Positions 14,247-32,143 are shown, counted from the first letter of the stretch. The stretch is DNA of 64,000 nucleotides from Brugia malayi (GCF_000002995.4 NW_025062475.1:10420187-10484186); one strand, 5' to 3'. Numbers and translations: made by a program. The notes: generated by a model from the letters alone, not told the origin.

Positions 14247-15397
14247 GCGGTGAGTAGAAATATTTCCGCAAAATCATAATTTAGATCTTATTTGGCTTTA
14301 TAAGATAAAGTAAAAAAGCTGTAATGAAAAAATACAAAGAAAAAAAGAAATGAGCCAGCAATTTCGTGCAGCAGAGAAATACACCAACCGGTTAACAAAA
14401 TAACCTCAAGTTCGATTATGCATCCAATTGAAAAGGAAGATAATTGCGAAATATAGTAATGTTGTTAATTATTTCTTTCTTAACAAACAGTTTCTGATGT
14501 TGAGCTATATTTGTAAATTATTTTCTATTCCAGGTTTTGTGAAGGTGCTGCGTTTTTCTCGTTTTTATTTGATCTCTTTACTTTCGATTTATTGCGTTGT
14601 TTTGATTTATCTTATCATTGCTATATGTGAGTCTTTCATTTAATTCATTTATTTTAATGCAATTAGCCAGTTTTTTTTTTCTGAACTGAAAGCATATTAA
14701 AAATAAACTTAAAAAGTTAAGCTTAAAGCAGGGAATTAATTTATAGCATCAGAAGCTTTTTCTGATCCACTCATGCATTTAGGGTAGTGTTTTTTGTTGT
14801 TTGTATCTGAATAGTTCTATCTATCCTTTATTATAAATTTTACAAAAAAAATCATTCTTTATAATAGTTTTTAATTTGAAGTTGATTACAAATTTTAATA
14901 ATATTTGGCAGTTAATATATCTCGGTAATAAACGAGTATTTTTTTTTTTTTTTTTTTCAGGTTCATATTTCAGTCATTGCGCGTTACTCGTCTTGAGCGT
15001 AAAAGCCGGTTGTATGTGCATATAGTTTTGTTTTTAACTTTTTTTTTGATTTTTAGTCTGTCTAATATTTTGTTTTTTGATTCCACAGTTTTTACTCGTT
15101 TAATTTCTGTTAATCACCTTGTTCATTATCGTGTTTTAATTATACACATTAGTTTATTATATTTGATAACTTCGGGTGCTATTATTGTCAAATTTCTTTT
15201 TTAAAAATGTAAGATGAGAAATTTTTTGCCCTCAATCTTTCCGTAAAAAAGCTGAACCGCTGAGGGCGATTATAATAGTAAAAAAAGTGAAAAACTGTAA
15301 TTTTAAGAAAGATTCATCTAATTATATTTTTGAAGGTGTAAAGCCTTTATCTTATGTAGCCTTCTTGATCGCCTCAGTGCAGCACATTTTAACAGAT
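14247..15397. other. cgh-1 3' flank, T-rich
   Basis: T-rich DNA downstream of cgh-1. Strong acceptor-like sites occur at about 14533 (TATTCCAG) and 14960 (a long T-run then CAG); with the donor at 14250 they could delimit a 3'-UTR intron. The short stretch 14970-15012 has codon-like composition but I could not connect it to a gene. Confidence 0.35.
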
Positions 15398-15769
15398 ATG
15401 AACAGTATGGAAGCAGAAACCAATCTTCCGGGCTGGATGCTTCCTTGTTCAGGTGAGTGGTTTTCTGAGATTCTTTTTTTCTTAACTTTTCTTTTTCAAA
15501 TCATGTTTTAAAGAACTTGAGTAGTTCAGTCAGTTGATATATCTAAGATTTACTGTAAAAGTTCATTGGTTTAAAAATTTTTCGTTGTCTAGGTCTATAA
15601 CGAAAAGTCTTAACTTGATGCTTTCGTGCGTTTTATTATATGCTTATGCTTTATTCATATTCCTTCAGCATTTTTTTAATGAGTTCCTTTTTTTTTTTCA
15701 GGTTGTTTGGTTATGTTTTATGCTGTTAATGCCGTGAGCCGTTTACCATCCCCGGCTCTTGTCAAATAG
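15398..15769 (+). CDS. Candidate two-exon gene for a 40-residue protein
   Basis: Exons 15398-15452 and 15702-15769 join in frame to encode 40 residues ending in TAG. The N-terminal half contains LPGWMLPCSG; the second half opens with CLVMFYAVNAVSRLP, a possible short membrane segment. Support: a GTGAGT donor, a long polypyrimidine tract plus CAG acceptor, composition richer in G+C than the flanks, and an acceptor (TTTTAACAG) just 2 bases before the ATG, as expected for a trans-spliced message, perhaps downstream in an operon with cgh-1. I do not recognise the family. It could also be the last two exons of a longer protein whose earlier exons I missed. Confidence 0.45.
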
Positions 15770-17650
15770 TTCCTTTAATAATACGGCATTTTGTGTTTTA
15801 TAAATCATTATTTTATAATTTTATTTCATTGTTTTTCATTGTTCAATGTTGAGTTAGGCATGTTAATCGCACCAGTAAAATAGAGGATCGTTTATTCCTT
15901 GAGTTAACGGCCTGGTTATGATTTCTTCACTGCTTGATTACCTCTTATATAAATGATTGGTTTGTTCGGTCTAGGCAAAGTGGGTTTTCTGTTAAATATC
16001 GTATTGGGGAGAATCTTGTAATAATATTTGGCAGATATACTGTAGCAATGTTTATTCTTTGTGAATCAAATTAAAAAAGGTCACTAAGATTTCCGCTAAA
16101 ATGTGAATTTTTTCTGAAAACATTTTTTATGGTCATTTTATTTGATTTTTGTTTTTAATTCCACTCGCTGAGCCGCAAATCTCAATATCTGTGTATTATG
16201 GTTTTACGGAAATGCGGCTTACAAAACCTCTTGGATTTTTACTTGGCATCTTATATAGAAGCCGTCGCACTGTCTCATTAGGTATAATTTCAAATTCAGA
16301 AGTTTCTATTGTTTGCCTTTTTCCTTTCATTCCATCACCAATCTTCCCTATGTTTGTTTTCTCCATTATCCTTAGTTTTTCGACTTTCTTATATTCCTTT
16401 TTTCCACTTCTTCATAGTCGTTCTCTGATTAAATGGCTTTTTCCGGACTATTCTAGTTTCTGTTCTTCTGTTCTCCTTACACTGTTCTCTTGGATTTATG
16501 AACCTCGCTTTGTTCAAGTAATGTATTTGTCACTGATGGAAAATTAAGGTTAAAAAAAAAAAAAAAAACGTAGCGCCTGCATTCATTCACGACTTTTTTT
16601 GGCAAGTGTTTGATAGTAACAAATAAATTATGCGCTACAGACGTGTTTGCTCAACATATCAGTCTAGTGTTGACATGTCCAAGTTGGATCACACGTTTAA
16701 CGGGAATCTATAAAATTGCGATTGCTCTTACAATCTGAGACTTAAGTTGTTGGGTTCTCGTCGTGCTGTTTGTCGTGTGATCCACTTCTTGTTCAGTGGA
16801 ATCTGGGTCGGCATTTCCTACCCTTCCTGGTATTGTCGGTACAAGCTCCGAGAAATCTAAGTACTTAACAAAAGAAGAAGTGTCGTGAGACCCGAAGCTT
16901 AAGCTTTTCTTCGAAGATATAAGGGAATGATGAGTCTAATTGATAGATAGGGGATAGCTACAGACTCGTCACTTTCTGGACCATTTTTACTAGTTAATGG
17001 TTGAGGGGAATGGCTGCTGCTGTGGAGATATCCATAGATTATGCTGATCTTTTTGGGAAATGAACGTTTAACAAAAGTCTATTTGTTATCCGAAATTTTT
17101 CAAGTTCTTTGGAATTTGTCAAATATCGAATTGCAATTCACACATTAATTTTCATTCCAGAAAAAAACCTGAACAATTTAGAACTTAACAAACTGACGAC
17201 ACAAATGCAGAATCAATGGACACTAGTACCTATGACTCAGGCGATTTTCCTATACGACTGCATAACATCAAGAAATCTGCTTCACTTGAAAGTAGGCTTT
17301 GTGCTTAATGTAGATTACGAAAGCCACAATCCCAAAGTTGTAAAAACCTGCATTCACATTGAGCAATTAGAGAATAAACAAAAAACAAAAGTGCAGAATA
17401 TCAGTTCTACTTCAGAAATCTTTGGTACGAATCAATTAATCGTTTCCGGATATTCGGCAGCAGCCTGATATGGTCGTCAACACAGGAACATGCACAACTG
17501 TAATCAGTATTTCAGTGTTTCCCAAATTCTTACAATTAAAAAACTGAACAGAAATTTTGGAACCAGAAATTTTAAGATCTGCACAAAAAATCAAACCAGT
17601 AAATGACTTTGGATAAAAACGTCCAAGATGGAAGCAAATACAAAAACTGG
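15770..17650. other. Intergenic region with structured segment
   Basis: Between the candidate small gene and FAM136A. There are two open stretches of 119-132 codons (16149-16547 and 17109-17468, +) without recognisable similarity; reading frames of this length can occur by chance here. The segment 16570-17060 is richer in G+C than its surroundings and has inverted-repeat structure (see the entry at 16681). Confidence 0.4.
16681..16787. other. Inverted-repeat stem enclosing a smaller hairpin
   Basis: AAGTTGGATCACACG (16681-16695) pairs with CGTGTGATCCACTT (16774-16787), a 14-bp stem with one bulged T. Inside the 78-base loop GATTG-CTCTTA-CAATC can form a second small hairpin. The region lies in a G+C-richer island without a clear reading frame. 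It could be a structured non-coding RNA or a decayed mobile-element end; no known RNA class is recognisable, so strand and extent are open. Confidence 0.35.
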
Positions 17651-18913
17651 TTACTTTAATAGTTGTTCATCAAATTCTTTGATTTGGATTTCAGTATACT
17701 TTGCGGGATCAGGACCAAATTTCTGCGTTGCTTTATCGAAACATGTCATTCCACAACGATTCAACTGTGCCTTAAAATGATTTTAAAGCTCTTTAAAGGC
17801 AATAATTTTGGAATAAGACTAAAAATGCCGAATTAGTCCCAAATATTTTAAAGAGTAACCGAAATTAATGCGATGGTGTATACAACCACTGAAATATTGA
17901 ACACTAATTTCCATCAGTTAAAGAAGAAACGAAATGCTATTTACACTTTCCAAGATTTTTATTGTAAATAATTTCTCTCTTGCAACTCTCATTAAGTCCT
18001 CTAATGCTTATGTATCGAATTCATAAAATCTGCTCTGCCTGAAAAAAATTGTAGCCACCCAATATTAAAACTTAATGTTGTTACCTGTAAATTGTCAAGT
18101 TCTTTTTGCAAAATTCCAGTTGCACTTTTGACAGATTTATTGCAATCTTCAACACAAGTCTCCACAATATCTCGATTCATACTCCTATCGTAGCAGTTTG
18201 ATGAGCAGACGAACATTTTCTTATGAATTCCTCTTAAATAACTGAAAAAAGGTCATTTTTAAATGTAAATCCCTAATTCTAGAAGTATTTCCGGAAAAAT
18301 CCGAAAAAAAAAAGGGAAAATAACAGTAGGAATTGCATTTATCGCAAAAAAAAACCCGAAAGAGTTCAAATTTTAACTCATCTTTAGTCGAAAAATAATA
18401 CAATCCTATGTTTCCACCACCTCAAATGAAACAGAAGTTGGAGTGGGAATTAAATTGTCTAATGAAATGGATTCTTTTTCAAAAAAGAAAGATGAGAACT
18501 TCGGATTTTTAGACATACAAGCATACAAACATTCAACAATACACTAAATGTATTAATATGAATATTTGTAATAATACAGATAAGTTGTTGCTTTATATGT
18601 CTTTTACACGTAGAGATGTCTCATTACCATCATAATATATAGACAATTTGTCAAATGTATAAATAGCAAAAGTTGCAAATAATTCTATCACACTATACAA
18701 CGAAGTTCTCTTTTAGTTTTTCATTAAGTATGCATAAGCATTAATCAATTTAGTGATAGAGTCATAAGCATAGTGTCTGATGGGTAAAAGCACTTATGTG
18801 TAGAGGTTTTATTAAATATATTATATGGAATATAAATATGCATATTACCTTTGATCGATATCATCAATTAATGCATCTACTGCTTCTTTCATACGTTTCT
18901 CTGGTAAATTCAT
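17651..18913 (-). CDS. FAM136A homologue (mitochondrial intermembrane-space protein)
   Basis: Three exons, 18913-18849, 18241-18085 and 17770-17651, frame-consistent, about 113 residues. The sequence follows FAM136A: an N-terminal helix with VDALIDDID, then HKKMFVCSSNC, a second Cys pair in ETCVEDC, the KELDNLQ helix, and NRCGMTCFDKA. These are CX3C Cys pairs as in intermembrane-space proteins held by two disulfides per helical hairpin. Human FAM136A is 138 residues with four CX3C motifs; here only three are present and the C-terminus ends soon after the third. Function is poorly known (intermembrane-space proteostasis; a human variant is linked to Meniere disease). The gene is divergent from kanadaptin. 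Confidence 0.88.
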
Positions 18914-19659
18914 ATCGTTAAAATCCACACAGCTAATTTCTGATATATTATATTAAAAGTAATTTTTGCAAAGATACTAGCCTGAAAAACTTTTATTACA
19001 GCAATGTTACAAACGAAAACTTCTCACAGTTATATGCAAAGCATAACACAAAGCTCACTTTACACTCTCAATTCCCTCTGTCATAGGAAAACCAATTCTA
19101 TAATTACGGGCCGTATGTCGAGTCGTTAAAATTACTTCGTTGCTTTGCCATAGAGTTAAATGCTAATTAAGCGATTAATTAAGATTGTTGTCGGCTTTGT
19201 TTGTGTAGCACTGAAATTCCGGGAATACGTTGGAAATGGAAATGAATGACTTTAAAGCTCTATTATCGAAAGAGAAGGACGAAAAAGTACTCATTTCAAT
19301 ATTAATTACTAGAAGGTATCGAGTTGCGTGAATCGAAATAATATCATAAATTAATCTGATGCAGGCACGCTTTGCTTACATGTAGTCAATTTCACACATA
19401 CATATACGTTACGCATGGGTTAGCTACCTAAGCTGTGCAGCTGACAGTTTTTACCTTTTGTACAAAGATAGAGTAATATATTAAAAATCTTTTTCGATCT
19501 TCGAGAAATTCATTGCCTCTATGTTTCATTTCATTTACATATTTCATCGAAATGTCTGAAACATATTGCATATGCGACATATGAACTATTGTGGCCGAGA
19601 CAAGCGGAGATCTTCGATATATATATATATATATATTTTTTTTTTCTTTTCAGAATACA
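18914..19659. promoter_or_regulatory. Shared upstream region of FAM136A and kanadaptin genes
   Basis: 746 bp separate the two divergent start codons, so both promoters should lie here. A TA microsatellite (about 19617-19637) is followed by a strong TTTTCTTTTCAG acceptor six bases before the kanadaptin ATG, the likely spliced-leader site. No specific factor sites were identified. Confidence 0.45.
19643..19653 (+). promoter_or_regulatory. Putative trans-splice acceptor of kanadaptin gene
   Basis: A T-rich tract ending in TTTTCAG stands six bases before the start codon with no upstream coding exon to pair with; in filarial worms this is the usual setting for SL1 addition. Confidence 0.5.
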
Positions 19660-22600
19660 ATGATAAACACTGCTGCTGTGCCATTAATATCCATAACTCA
19701 ACCTAATTTGGAATACGTTCCGCCGGCATTTGCGATTGAACCATCTAGTGACATTCATTACGGTTTTGAAATTATCAAAAATGGTACCGTAATTGATAGA
19801 GTTGATTTTGAGAGACGGAAAGCCGGAACGTTTGTAATCATCGGTCGGTTACCTACTTGTGACATACAACTAGAGCATCCTACTATTTCAAGGTATTGTC
19901 CTGGAATTTTAGTTCTTTTAATGGACTTTCTGCAAAATTACTTGATTAGTTTGCATTCATGTTTTATCAAATGATATGTGCAATGTTCGAAAGCTTTGAT
20001 TTTCCTCTAATATTAGAACGATACTTCTTTGTGTTGATATCACCCAAAACCATCTAAATATAGTAGTTTGCAATAGAATTCAGCTCCGAGTTCTCTAAAT
20101 CTCTAATTTTGAAAGTCTTTCTGATTTTTTTTTTTTTTTTGGGATTTGTCATTTTTAATGTTTGAGAGTTTTAGGCATCATTGCATACTTCAATATGGTG
20201 ATGATTTAATGAATCGAACTGGTAAAGGATGGCATATTTATGATTTAGGTAGTACCCATGGTACGAAACTAAACAAAAAAAGGATTCCACCGAAACAGTT
20301 CATCCGAATACGCGTCGGACATGTTATGCAGTTTGGAGGTGTGCTTTATTTTTTATCTTTGGGAACTTTTTTTTCCTAGTTTTGGAGACTCCTGATTTGT
20401 TAGTATAAATCACATACTCGAATAACTCGACTTTATTGGTGGGATAATATATTTGATTTTGTAAGTTCAACTTTTCATTTCATTCCTATGGAATTTTTTA
20501 AGGAAGTAGTAGAATTATGACTTTATTTGGCCCAAATTCGGATACTGAGGAGGAATGGGAGTATTCACCAACGGAAATGAAGCGGCTGATCGAGCAAAAG
20601 AAACTTTATGATAAAATACAAAGAGAGAAAGAGAAGACATCAGCAAATGAAAAAGAGAGTGACGGTATTATGTGGGGAATGGGTTAGTTGATTTGTTTTT
20701 CGAAAAGTCGGAATTTTTTAATTTGTGTTTCCTTCATATCTAGAGATTTCAAACAGTCACCAAAAGAGAACTTATTTATGATTCTTTTGAGTTGTAAATA
20801 AATGAATGGTTAGTGTAGGACTGGATTTTTTTTTCTTTTTTTAATAGAACATGAAAATTTATGTGTTTATGCTGCCTTTTTTTTAAAAAGTTGTCTCGTT
20901 TCAGATTATGATGAAGAATTAGCATATGCTCAGGCGCGTGATGGAGATGATATCCAAGATAGAGAAGAAAAATATCGTGATGATCCGCTGAAAGTGTTGT
21001 CACGGTTTTTTGAAAAAGAAGGTTTTGATATGGAATTTGCATATGAAGAAACAGGGACAGGACAAAACCACAAATGGATTTGTTCCATTGAGTTAGTTTA
21101 CATTTTTAAACTTAATTTTGGATAGATTAACTGTGCAATAATGACTAGTTTTTTCATTTGAGAAGATCTTAATTATTCAGATTACCTGTTGATACAGCAG
21201 CTGGCCAGTCCTTATCTGCATCGGTGGTGTGCAGTGGAAGCAAAAAAGAAGCACAGGTGTTATGCGCCTTCAATGCTTGCAAAACTTTAGGTATTTAAAA
21301 ACATTGATTTCAGAAAGAAAAAATTTGTTTTGGAATAGTATCTTGTCAGAAAAAAAAATTTATTTTGGAGTATCGTGTCATCTTTTGTATCTTGTTTAAG
21401 TTTTGCTCGATTTTTGCTGCTCTTTACAAAAGTTTTTTCTGCACGAATTCTTTTTATGTTTATTTTGTTGACAGATATGCATAATATTCTGTTTCGGTCG
21501 AATGAAGCCAGAAGGAGAGCTAAAAACTTAGTTGATAATGATTATTACGATTCCGATGAGGATACGTATTTCGACAGGACAGGTCAAATTGAAACAAATC
21601 GTGAAAAGCGGCGGCAGCGTGCTTTGGTTGCTTATCCTTTGCTGTTGTTTTTAATATTTTGTCATTTTGAAGAAAAACGTAGGATTGAGAGAAGAAAAAA
21701 GGAGAGATGTTCATAGCATTATGAAATATTTTCTGTGTTACTCTTTGAACCATAAACCTTTTATTACGCAAATATCAGGAGGCGAAAGGTAAAATGACAA
21801 CAGAAGTAGAAACTTTCGAAACTTTAACGAAGAAAATTGCTTCAACAAGTAAGGAATTGTGCGAGGTGGAAGCTCAGTTGCTAGCGATTTCCAAGAAAGG
21901 AAAGGAAAAAGAGGATAACGAAAAGATTGATGATGATGATCTCGATAAATTCTGCGGACAGCTGGGCTATAGTGAAAAGGATAGCATGGCTGTAAGTCAA
22001 TTATTTTTTTTATTATTTGTTATCGTTGTTGAAGTTTGTCATATCGTTTGTCAATATAAAATGGATAATGCACAGTATGCTTTTAAAGCTTAATGTTCTG
22101 CATCAAATTTCATCATGCACAAAAGAACTTGCGGATATATGGAAAATAATTTGATTTACAGGTGAAAATGGAAAAATCTGTCTTGCGACATCGTCTCGTA
22201 GCTTTAAAACATGAAAAGGAACGACTCGAAAAATTGGCCAAAATAGCAAAGCCAGTGGAACTGCCAGCACTAAAAACATCATCAAATCAAGTAGTGATTT
22301 ATTTCTTCAAGCTATTCTTTTTTAAGGTTAAAAATACCTTCTGCTTCTCAGAAGGTACTGTGAAAGACTTAAAATTTGTGACTTAAAACTTCAGATTTTC
22401 AGGATGGTAAACGTGCTGTGGGTTCTTTGTCGGCAGCGACAATGAAGAAATTAATGAAAATGCGACAGGTTAAAAGATTACTTCCGGAAGAGAAAGAACG
22501 AAATGAGCAATTAGGAATGGAACTGCCATCGGACACGTTCATTAAAGAAACCATTGATAGGCTACCTTTTATAGCAGAAATTGAAGATGATGAAAAAGCT

Positions 22601-23457
22601 ATTACTGGTTCTGGTAATGCCTCATCTAACGTTCATCAGCAAGATTTCCCAGTGGAAACTGATGATGCTAATAGGATGGTTTGTCTTTAAATTAAATAGA
22701 CGACTTGATTGAATTTGGTTAGCGAATTTGGTTTTGTGGTATCTCTTTAATTTTTCTAACTTTGAAAGAAAGTTCTTTAAAAATTTTGAAATTTCGGAGT
22801 TCTTTAAATAGTTAGTGAATTTTCGTAACATGTTTTTTAATTTCAAGGAATTCAATGTTCCAACAACGTCGGCAGTGATATCAAACACAGAGGGAACTCT
22901 GGCTGAAGAAACTGAAAAGGATGAAACAGTCATTGTTTCATCAGCCGTAGCACAGGAAGTACAACAACATGCGCAATGTATTATTTCTGATGAAAAGACA
23001 TCGTCTACAATAAAAGATGATAGATCTTTAAAAAGAAAACGTATTCGAATTCGTGATACGACAGCATTGAAGCAGCAAAAGGTTTTGTATTATTATTCAA
23101 AAGTTTGGTATATATTTTCATACAGAAATATTTCATATGCTTTTAATTTTTTAATTAAGTTTAGTTCTTTAACTCATTAAATTGTCTTAATTGTTCTACT
23201 TTCATTTAATATTGTTTTGTTAATACAGTCCATGTGGTTAATAGCATATCTACCTGCTTATGTATAATGTATTTATGACTAATTTGAGCTAATTTTCTTT
23301 CAGCTTTCTCATGTCTTTATATGATTCATTGCAGAACGGTGATTATGGTGAAGGAATTGCCAACAGAGATGAGGACTATATCATGTGGATGCCACCGGAA
23401 AATCAAAAAGGTGATGGTACAAATGCACTTAATTTGAAATTTGCTGGAAAATATTAG
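19660..23457 (+). CDS. Kanadaptin (SLC4A1AP) homologue, FHA-domain protein
   Basis: Eleven frame-consistent exons: 19660-19892, 20175-20338, 20503-20682, 20905-21091, 21181-21290, 21475-21626, 21779-21991, 22162-22290, 22403-22678, 22848-23081, 23335-23457; about 666 residues. An FHA domain occupies roughly residues 25-120 ([20 protein letters not shown], then RHHCIL and [12 protein letters not shown], the phosphothreonine-binding loops). A short region around the fourth and fifth exons resembles the double-stranded-RNA-binding-like part of kanadaptin. Then come the very characteristic [19 protein letters not shown], a charged coiled-coil region and the C-terminal [14 protein letters not shown] block. 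Kanadaptin is a mostly nuclear protein first reported as an anion-exchanger partner; FHA and RNA-binding folds suggest an RNA-processing role. The donor after exon 6 (GTTGCT) is weak. AATAAA lies at 23624. Confidence 0.95.
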
Positions 23458-25755
23458 AAATAAATTTGATTGGTAGGAGAGGAGTATCAGTGACATGGCG
23501 CTATGCAGTCGTCAGATGCGAATTTTTATTTACTAACTGGGGACTTCTCGTCATTCATATTGGAAACAGTATGTAAAATTCATCCATCAGTTATTATGTT
23601 TAACATAGAATTACGTTTTGTTTAATAAAATATATATTGTTATATTTGACGTCGTTGTTTTTGTGTTTATTGATTCGATGGGATTAAAAAAGAAACAACA
23701 TTCAATTTTACACGCAAGCTTGAGATTTCTTGCAAACACTTTTATGCTTGAATACAAAATTATGATTTAAGCTGAAACCATGCAGTATTGTTATAGCTCA
23801 CTTAAATTAAGAAATCCATTCGTCCATTAGTCAGTAAATTTGTGTGAGATTCTTGCGCTTTTGGGTTTAGAAGCTTCATATTTAAAAAAGAAAAGTTACG
23901 AATTCAGTTCAATTCTAGCATGTGAGTGCTGAATCATCTTAACATGTTTATTTTTCATTACAGTAAGGTAATTATATGTTGAAGATTGGGTAACAGCTTC
24001 TATTCTTGAGACATATTTATCACTGTTATGCATATTGCCTTAGTGAATGTCTTTTTTTGCTTTGAAAAATACAATAGCAGAAATTTTGGAATAGATTGAC
24101 TATTTGGAGAAACATTCATTATGAACTAGTTGAAATTTCCTACGAGAAATGTAAAAATTATTCCGAAAGATGAAATACTTTAAAGTAACATCAAATCTGG
24201 TAACAAAATCCTCCAGAGCACTGTATGTTTATCACATCAAAAATGATCTATTTCCCTTGTTTATCACATCAAAAATGATCCATATCGTATGTACTTGATG
24301 TACATTCACGTTTAAATGAATTAATAGTAGTTCGATTTGTACTGAAATTTGAAATTTATCCATCTTATTTGATCTTCATTAATTTAAAGGGAAAAGAAGT
24401 GTTGGAATCACTTGGCTTTTAAAGATGGATTCATACCACAAAAAAATGGTACCATTCCTTTTGAATTATTTCTGAAAAGTATTATTTTTAGTTTAATTTT
24501 CTGGAATTCTCTCGAAATATATCAGTTAATTAGATGATAATTTATCAAGATTTTGGAAATAAAGCAACTGTACTAGACTGGTAAATTTGTTTGTCTGTTA
24601 AAAAGAAAATGCCAATCTTTATCACTACCCAATAATTTCAAAAATTTCAATTTTCGCACTTTGTTTTTTAAATTTAAAAAAAAAAAATGTTTTCAATCTA
24701 GATTATTATGAATAATAATGAAAAATGAGATAGGTTACACTTAGTTATAATTTATAAAAATAGTCTTAAAATCACTGTATGTCATGCAAATGAAAAATAA
24801 TGAAATATTGCGAATGCTAAACAAAAATACTTTATCAAATGAAATGACACAATGTGTCACAAATACTTATCGTAACATTTTCGTTAATGCTATCCTTAGA
24901 CATTCGTTTTGATTATATTTTCATTTGTTTATATTTATTCATTCTATCAAATAATACTATTTGTAATCTTAATATCAATAAATCGATAAAATGTCAAAAA
25001 ACTGAAAAGAAATAAATTGGGTAAGGAATACTTTTGCTAAATAATTATATAATATAATTAAATAATTAAAGGGAACAATAAAACTGACTGATTCCTTTGA
25101 ACAGAGAGGAATAGAAATGGGAAGAGAAAATATTAAGATAAGGCTAAAATGTTATGTTTACTATAAATCGTATTTACTCGTTATTATATTGTGTGTGTAT
25201 GTATATATGTAGTGTGTGTATGCCTCAAAAATAAGTGGAAAGAAAAAAATTTAATTTTTATTGCAAAATTTGGTCTTTCAAGAAATTTTTTAATTTCGAA
25301 ATTAAAATTATAATAGTGAATTAGAATCCAACGAATTAAATGATGCATTTATGATGATAGCATAGCTAAATTATGGTTAGTCGCAAACAACATAAAACAT
25401 AAATGTGTATAATACAAATTTGAGATTAAGAAAAAAATGTTGAAAAAAAGGAAAATCAACAAAAATATGCAAATGTAAATGCATTACAATCATTTAGTAA
25501 TAGCTATATGAAATGATTTTCAAAATTTGAGAATGGCTAGCTTTTAATGCTACATCTGTAATGTTTTTATTTTCTTATATAAAGCTTATTTCATTGCATA
25601 GTTAATTATTCATTTCTATTATTATTACTATTGTTATGGTTATCAGTAAAATCATTATAACTCTAACAATAGAGAAAAAATTATGGTAAATAAAAATATC
25701 ATTTAGCTTTAGAACATTGGCAGTTGAAGAGATTAAATGAAAATTGATGAACTTT
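23458..25755. other. Convergent intergenic region
   Basis: 2.3 kb between the 3' ends of kanadaptin and acid phosphatase. A poly(A) signal AATAAA for kanadaptin lies at 23624-23629. A 22-base direct repeat (GTTTATCACATCAAAAATGA...) is found at 24227 and 24259. No further gene was seen; the sequence is strongly A+T-rich. Confidence 0.55.
23624..23629 (+). terminator. Kanadaptin poly(A) signal
   Basis: AATAAA about 165 bases after the kanadaptin stop codon, followed by TG/T-rich sequence, as expected for 3'-end formation. Confidence 0.5.
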
Positions 25756-30879
<5,124 letters not shown>

Positions 30880-32143
30880 ATATACCTGAAAATTCTTATT
30901 TCCATTCAACTGAAAAAGAACAAAATAAAATAGTACGAAAGAAAGAAAAAAGAATGAACTTTTTATAACAGATATTTCAAGAAAAAAAAGGTTACTTAAA
31001 TATTTAATTATAATTTGTAATTACAAATTATAATTAATCAAAATTTCAATGAAGCATAACAGTCGATGAAAATGCAATTATTCTAAAAATAATAAAATCA
31101 ATGACATCAAATAGCATCCTCAATGACATAAATAAGTAAATGAATGGAGAATACACTTTGCTCCATTACTTCTTCTCAGTGAACACAGCCTGCTTATTCT
31201 TCTTCATCAACTGTGTCACCAAACATGTCACCAACATATCTATCACCAATGTATATTTGTCTATCAGTGTACTTTCCGTATGTATGTGTGCATGTATGTA
31301 TGCATGTATGTATGTATGTAGGATGTCATTTGCATAGTACAAATTGGAAGACAGTAATTATTAATAATCAATAAATTTATGCAATTAATGGGACATTGTA
31401 TTACAATTTTGTAAATAAATATTCATCCCTTTTTTATGATTATTCTAAAATTATAATTCTTTAAAATAATTAAGAACAAAAAAAAAAAGATGTACATAAG
31501 GTAATTTAAATTTGATTAAAAAAGTGAAATAATTTCCTTTCCCAGTTAATAATACAAAAATGTTTTTCACTTTTTTCACTTTTTTTAAAAAAAAAGAACT
31601 TTTTTCCAACAATGCAGTTTTTTTCAAGAAATTTTTTTTAAGGAAGAAAAAACTTTCATTGTAATACATTGTCTTATGCATATAATCATAATTTCATTGA
31701 TCATTGATTTGTTTTCGTTGAAAATTAATAAAATTTAATTATAATTTCATTATTCCTTTAATCTTTTTAATACTCGACCGGTTCATTGCATATTTGCTGT
31801 AAGTTTCAAACAAAAGCCAACATTTAAATTATACAAAAGATAAGAGTTAATAAATTATTGTTGTACTTTGTTATATATATAGACATAAAACCTGCTTGAA
31901 TTTTTAATATATGCAAACTTTAGCATTTTTAAATTGAAAAAATTCGACAAGACATTGATAGACATTTTTTAGAATTGTTACAACACTTCTTCCTACTTTA
32001 TAGATTAAATTTTAGCAATTTCCTTTCTGAAAAATTTCTCAATTCAAATTTGTAATATTTCACAATGTATGATTAATTTCAGAAATAAAATTTGTCAAAA
32101 TATAAAAGTTTCAGTAAAAAATAGCGAATAAAAGTTTTGCAAC
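30880..32143. other. Divergent intergenic region
   Basis: Between the acid phosphatase start (-) and the REEP-like pseudogene (+). It contains a 34-bp perfect palindrome at 31004-31037 and a GTAT/GCAT-rich microsatellite at about 31277-31321. No coding exon seen. Confidence 0.5.
31004..31037. repeat. 34-bp perfect palindrome
   Basis: Each 17-base arm (left arm TTAATTATAATTTGTAA) is the exact reverse complement of the other with no spacer. It could form a cruciform or be a decayed mobile-element relic; no function is shown. Confidence 0.9.

Noticed and set aside
16149..16547. 132-codon open frame, plus strand, rich in Phe/Ser/Leu
   Set aside because: The composition reflects T-rich DNA; no family similarity seen, though the first third (about 16160-16280) has more codon-like composition.
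17109..17468. 119-codon open frame, plus strand
   Set aside because: No recognisable domain, no supporting splice sites or initiation context; frames of this length are expected by chance in a window this size.
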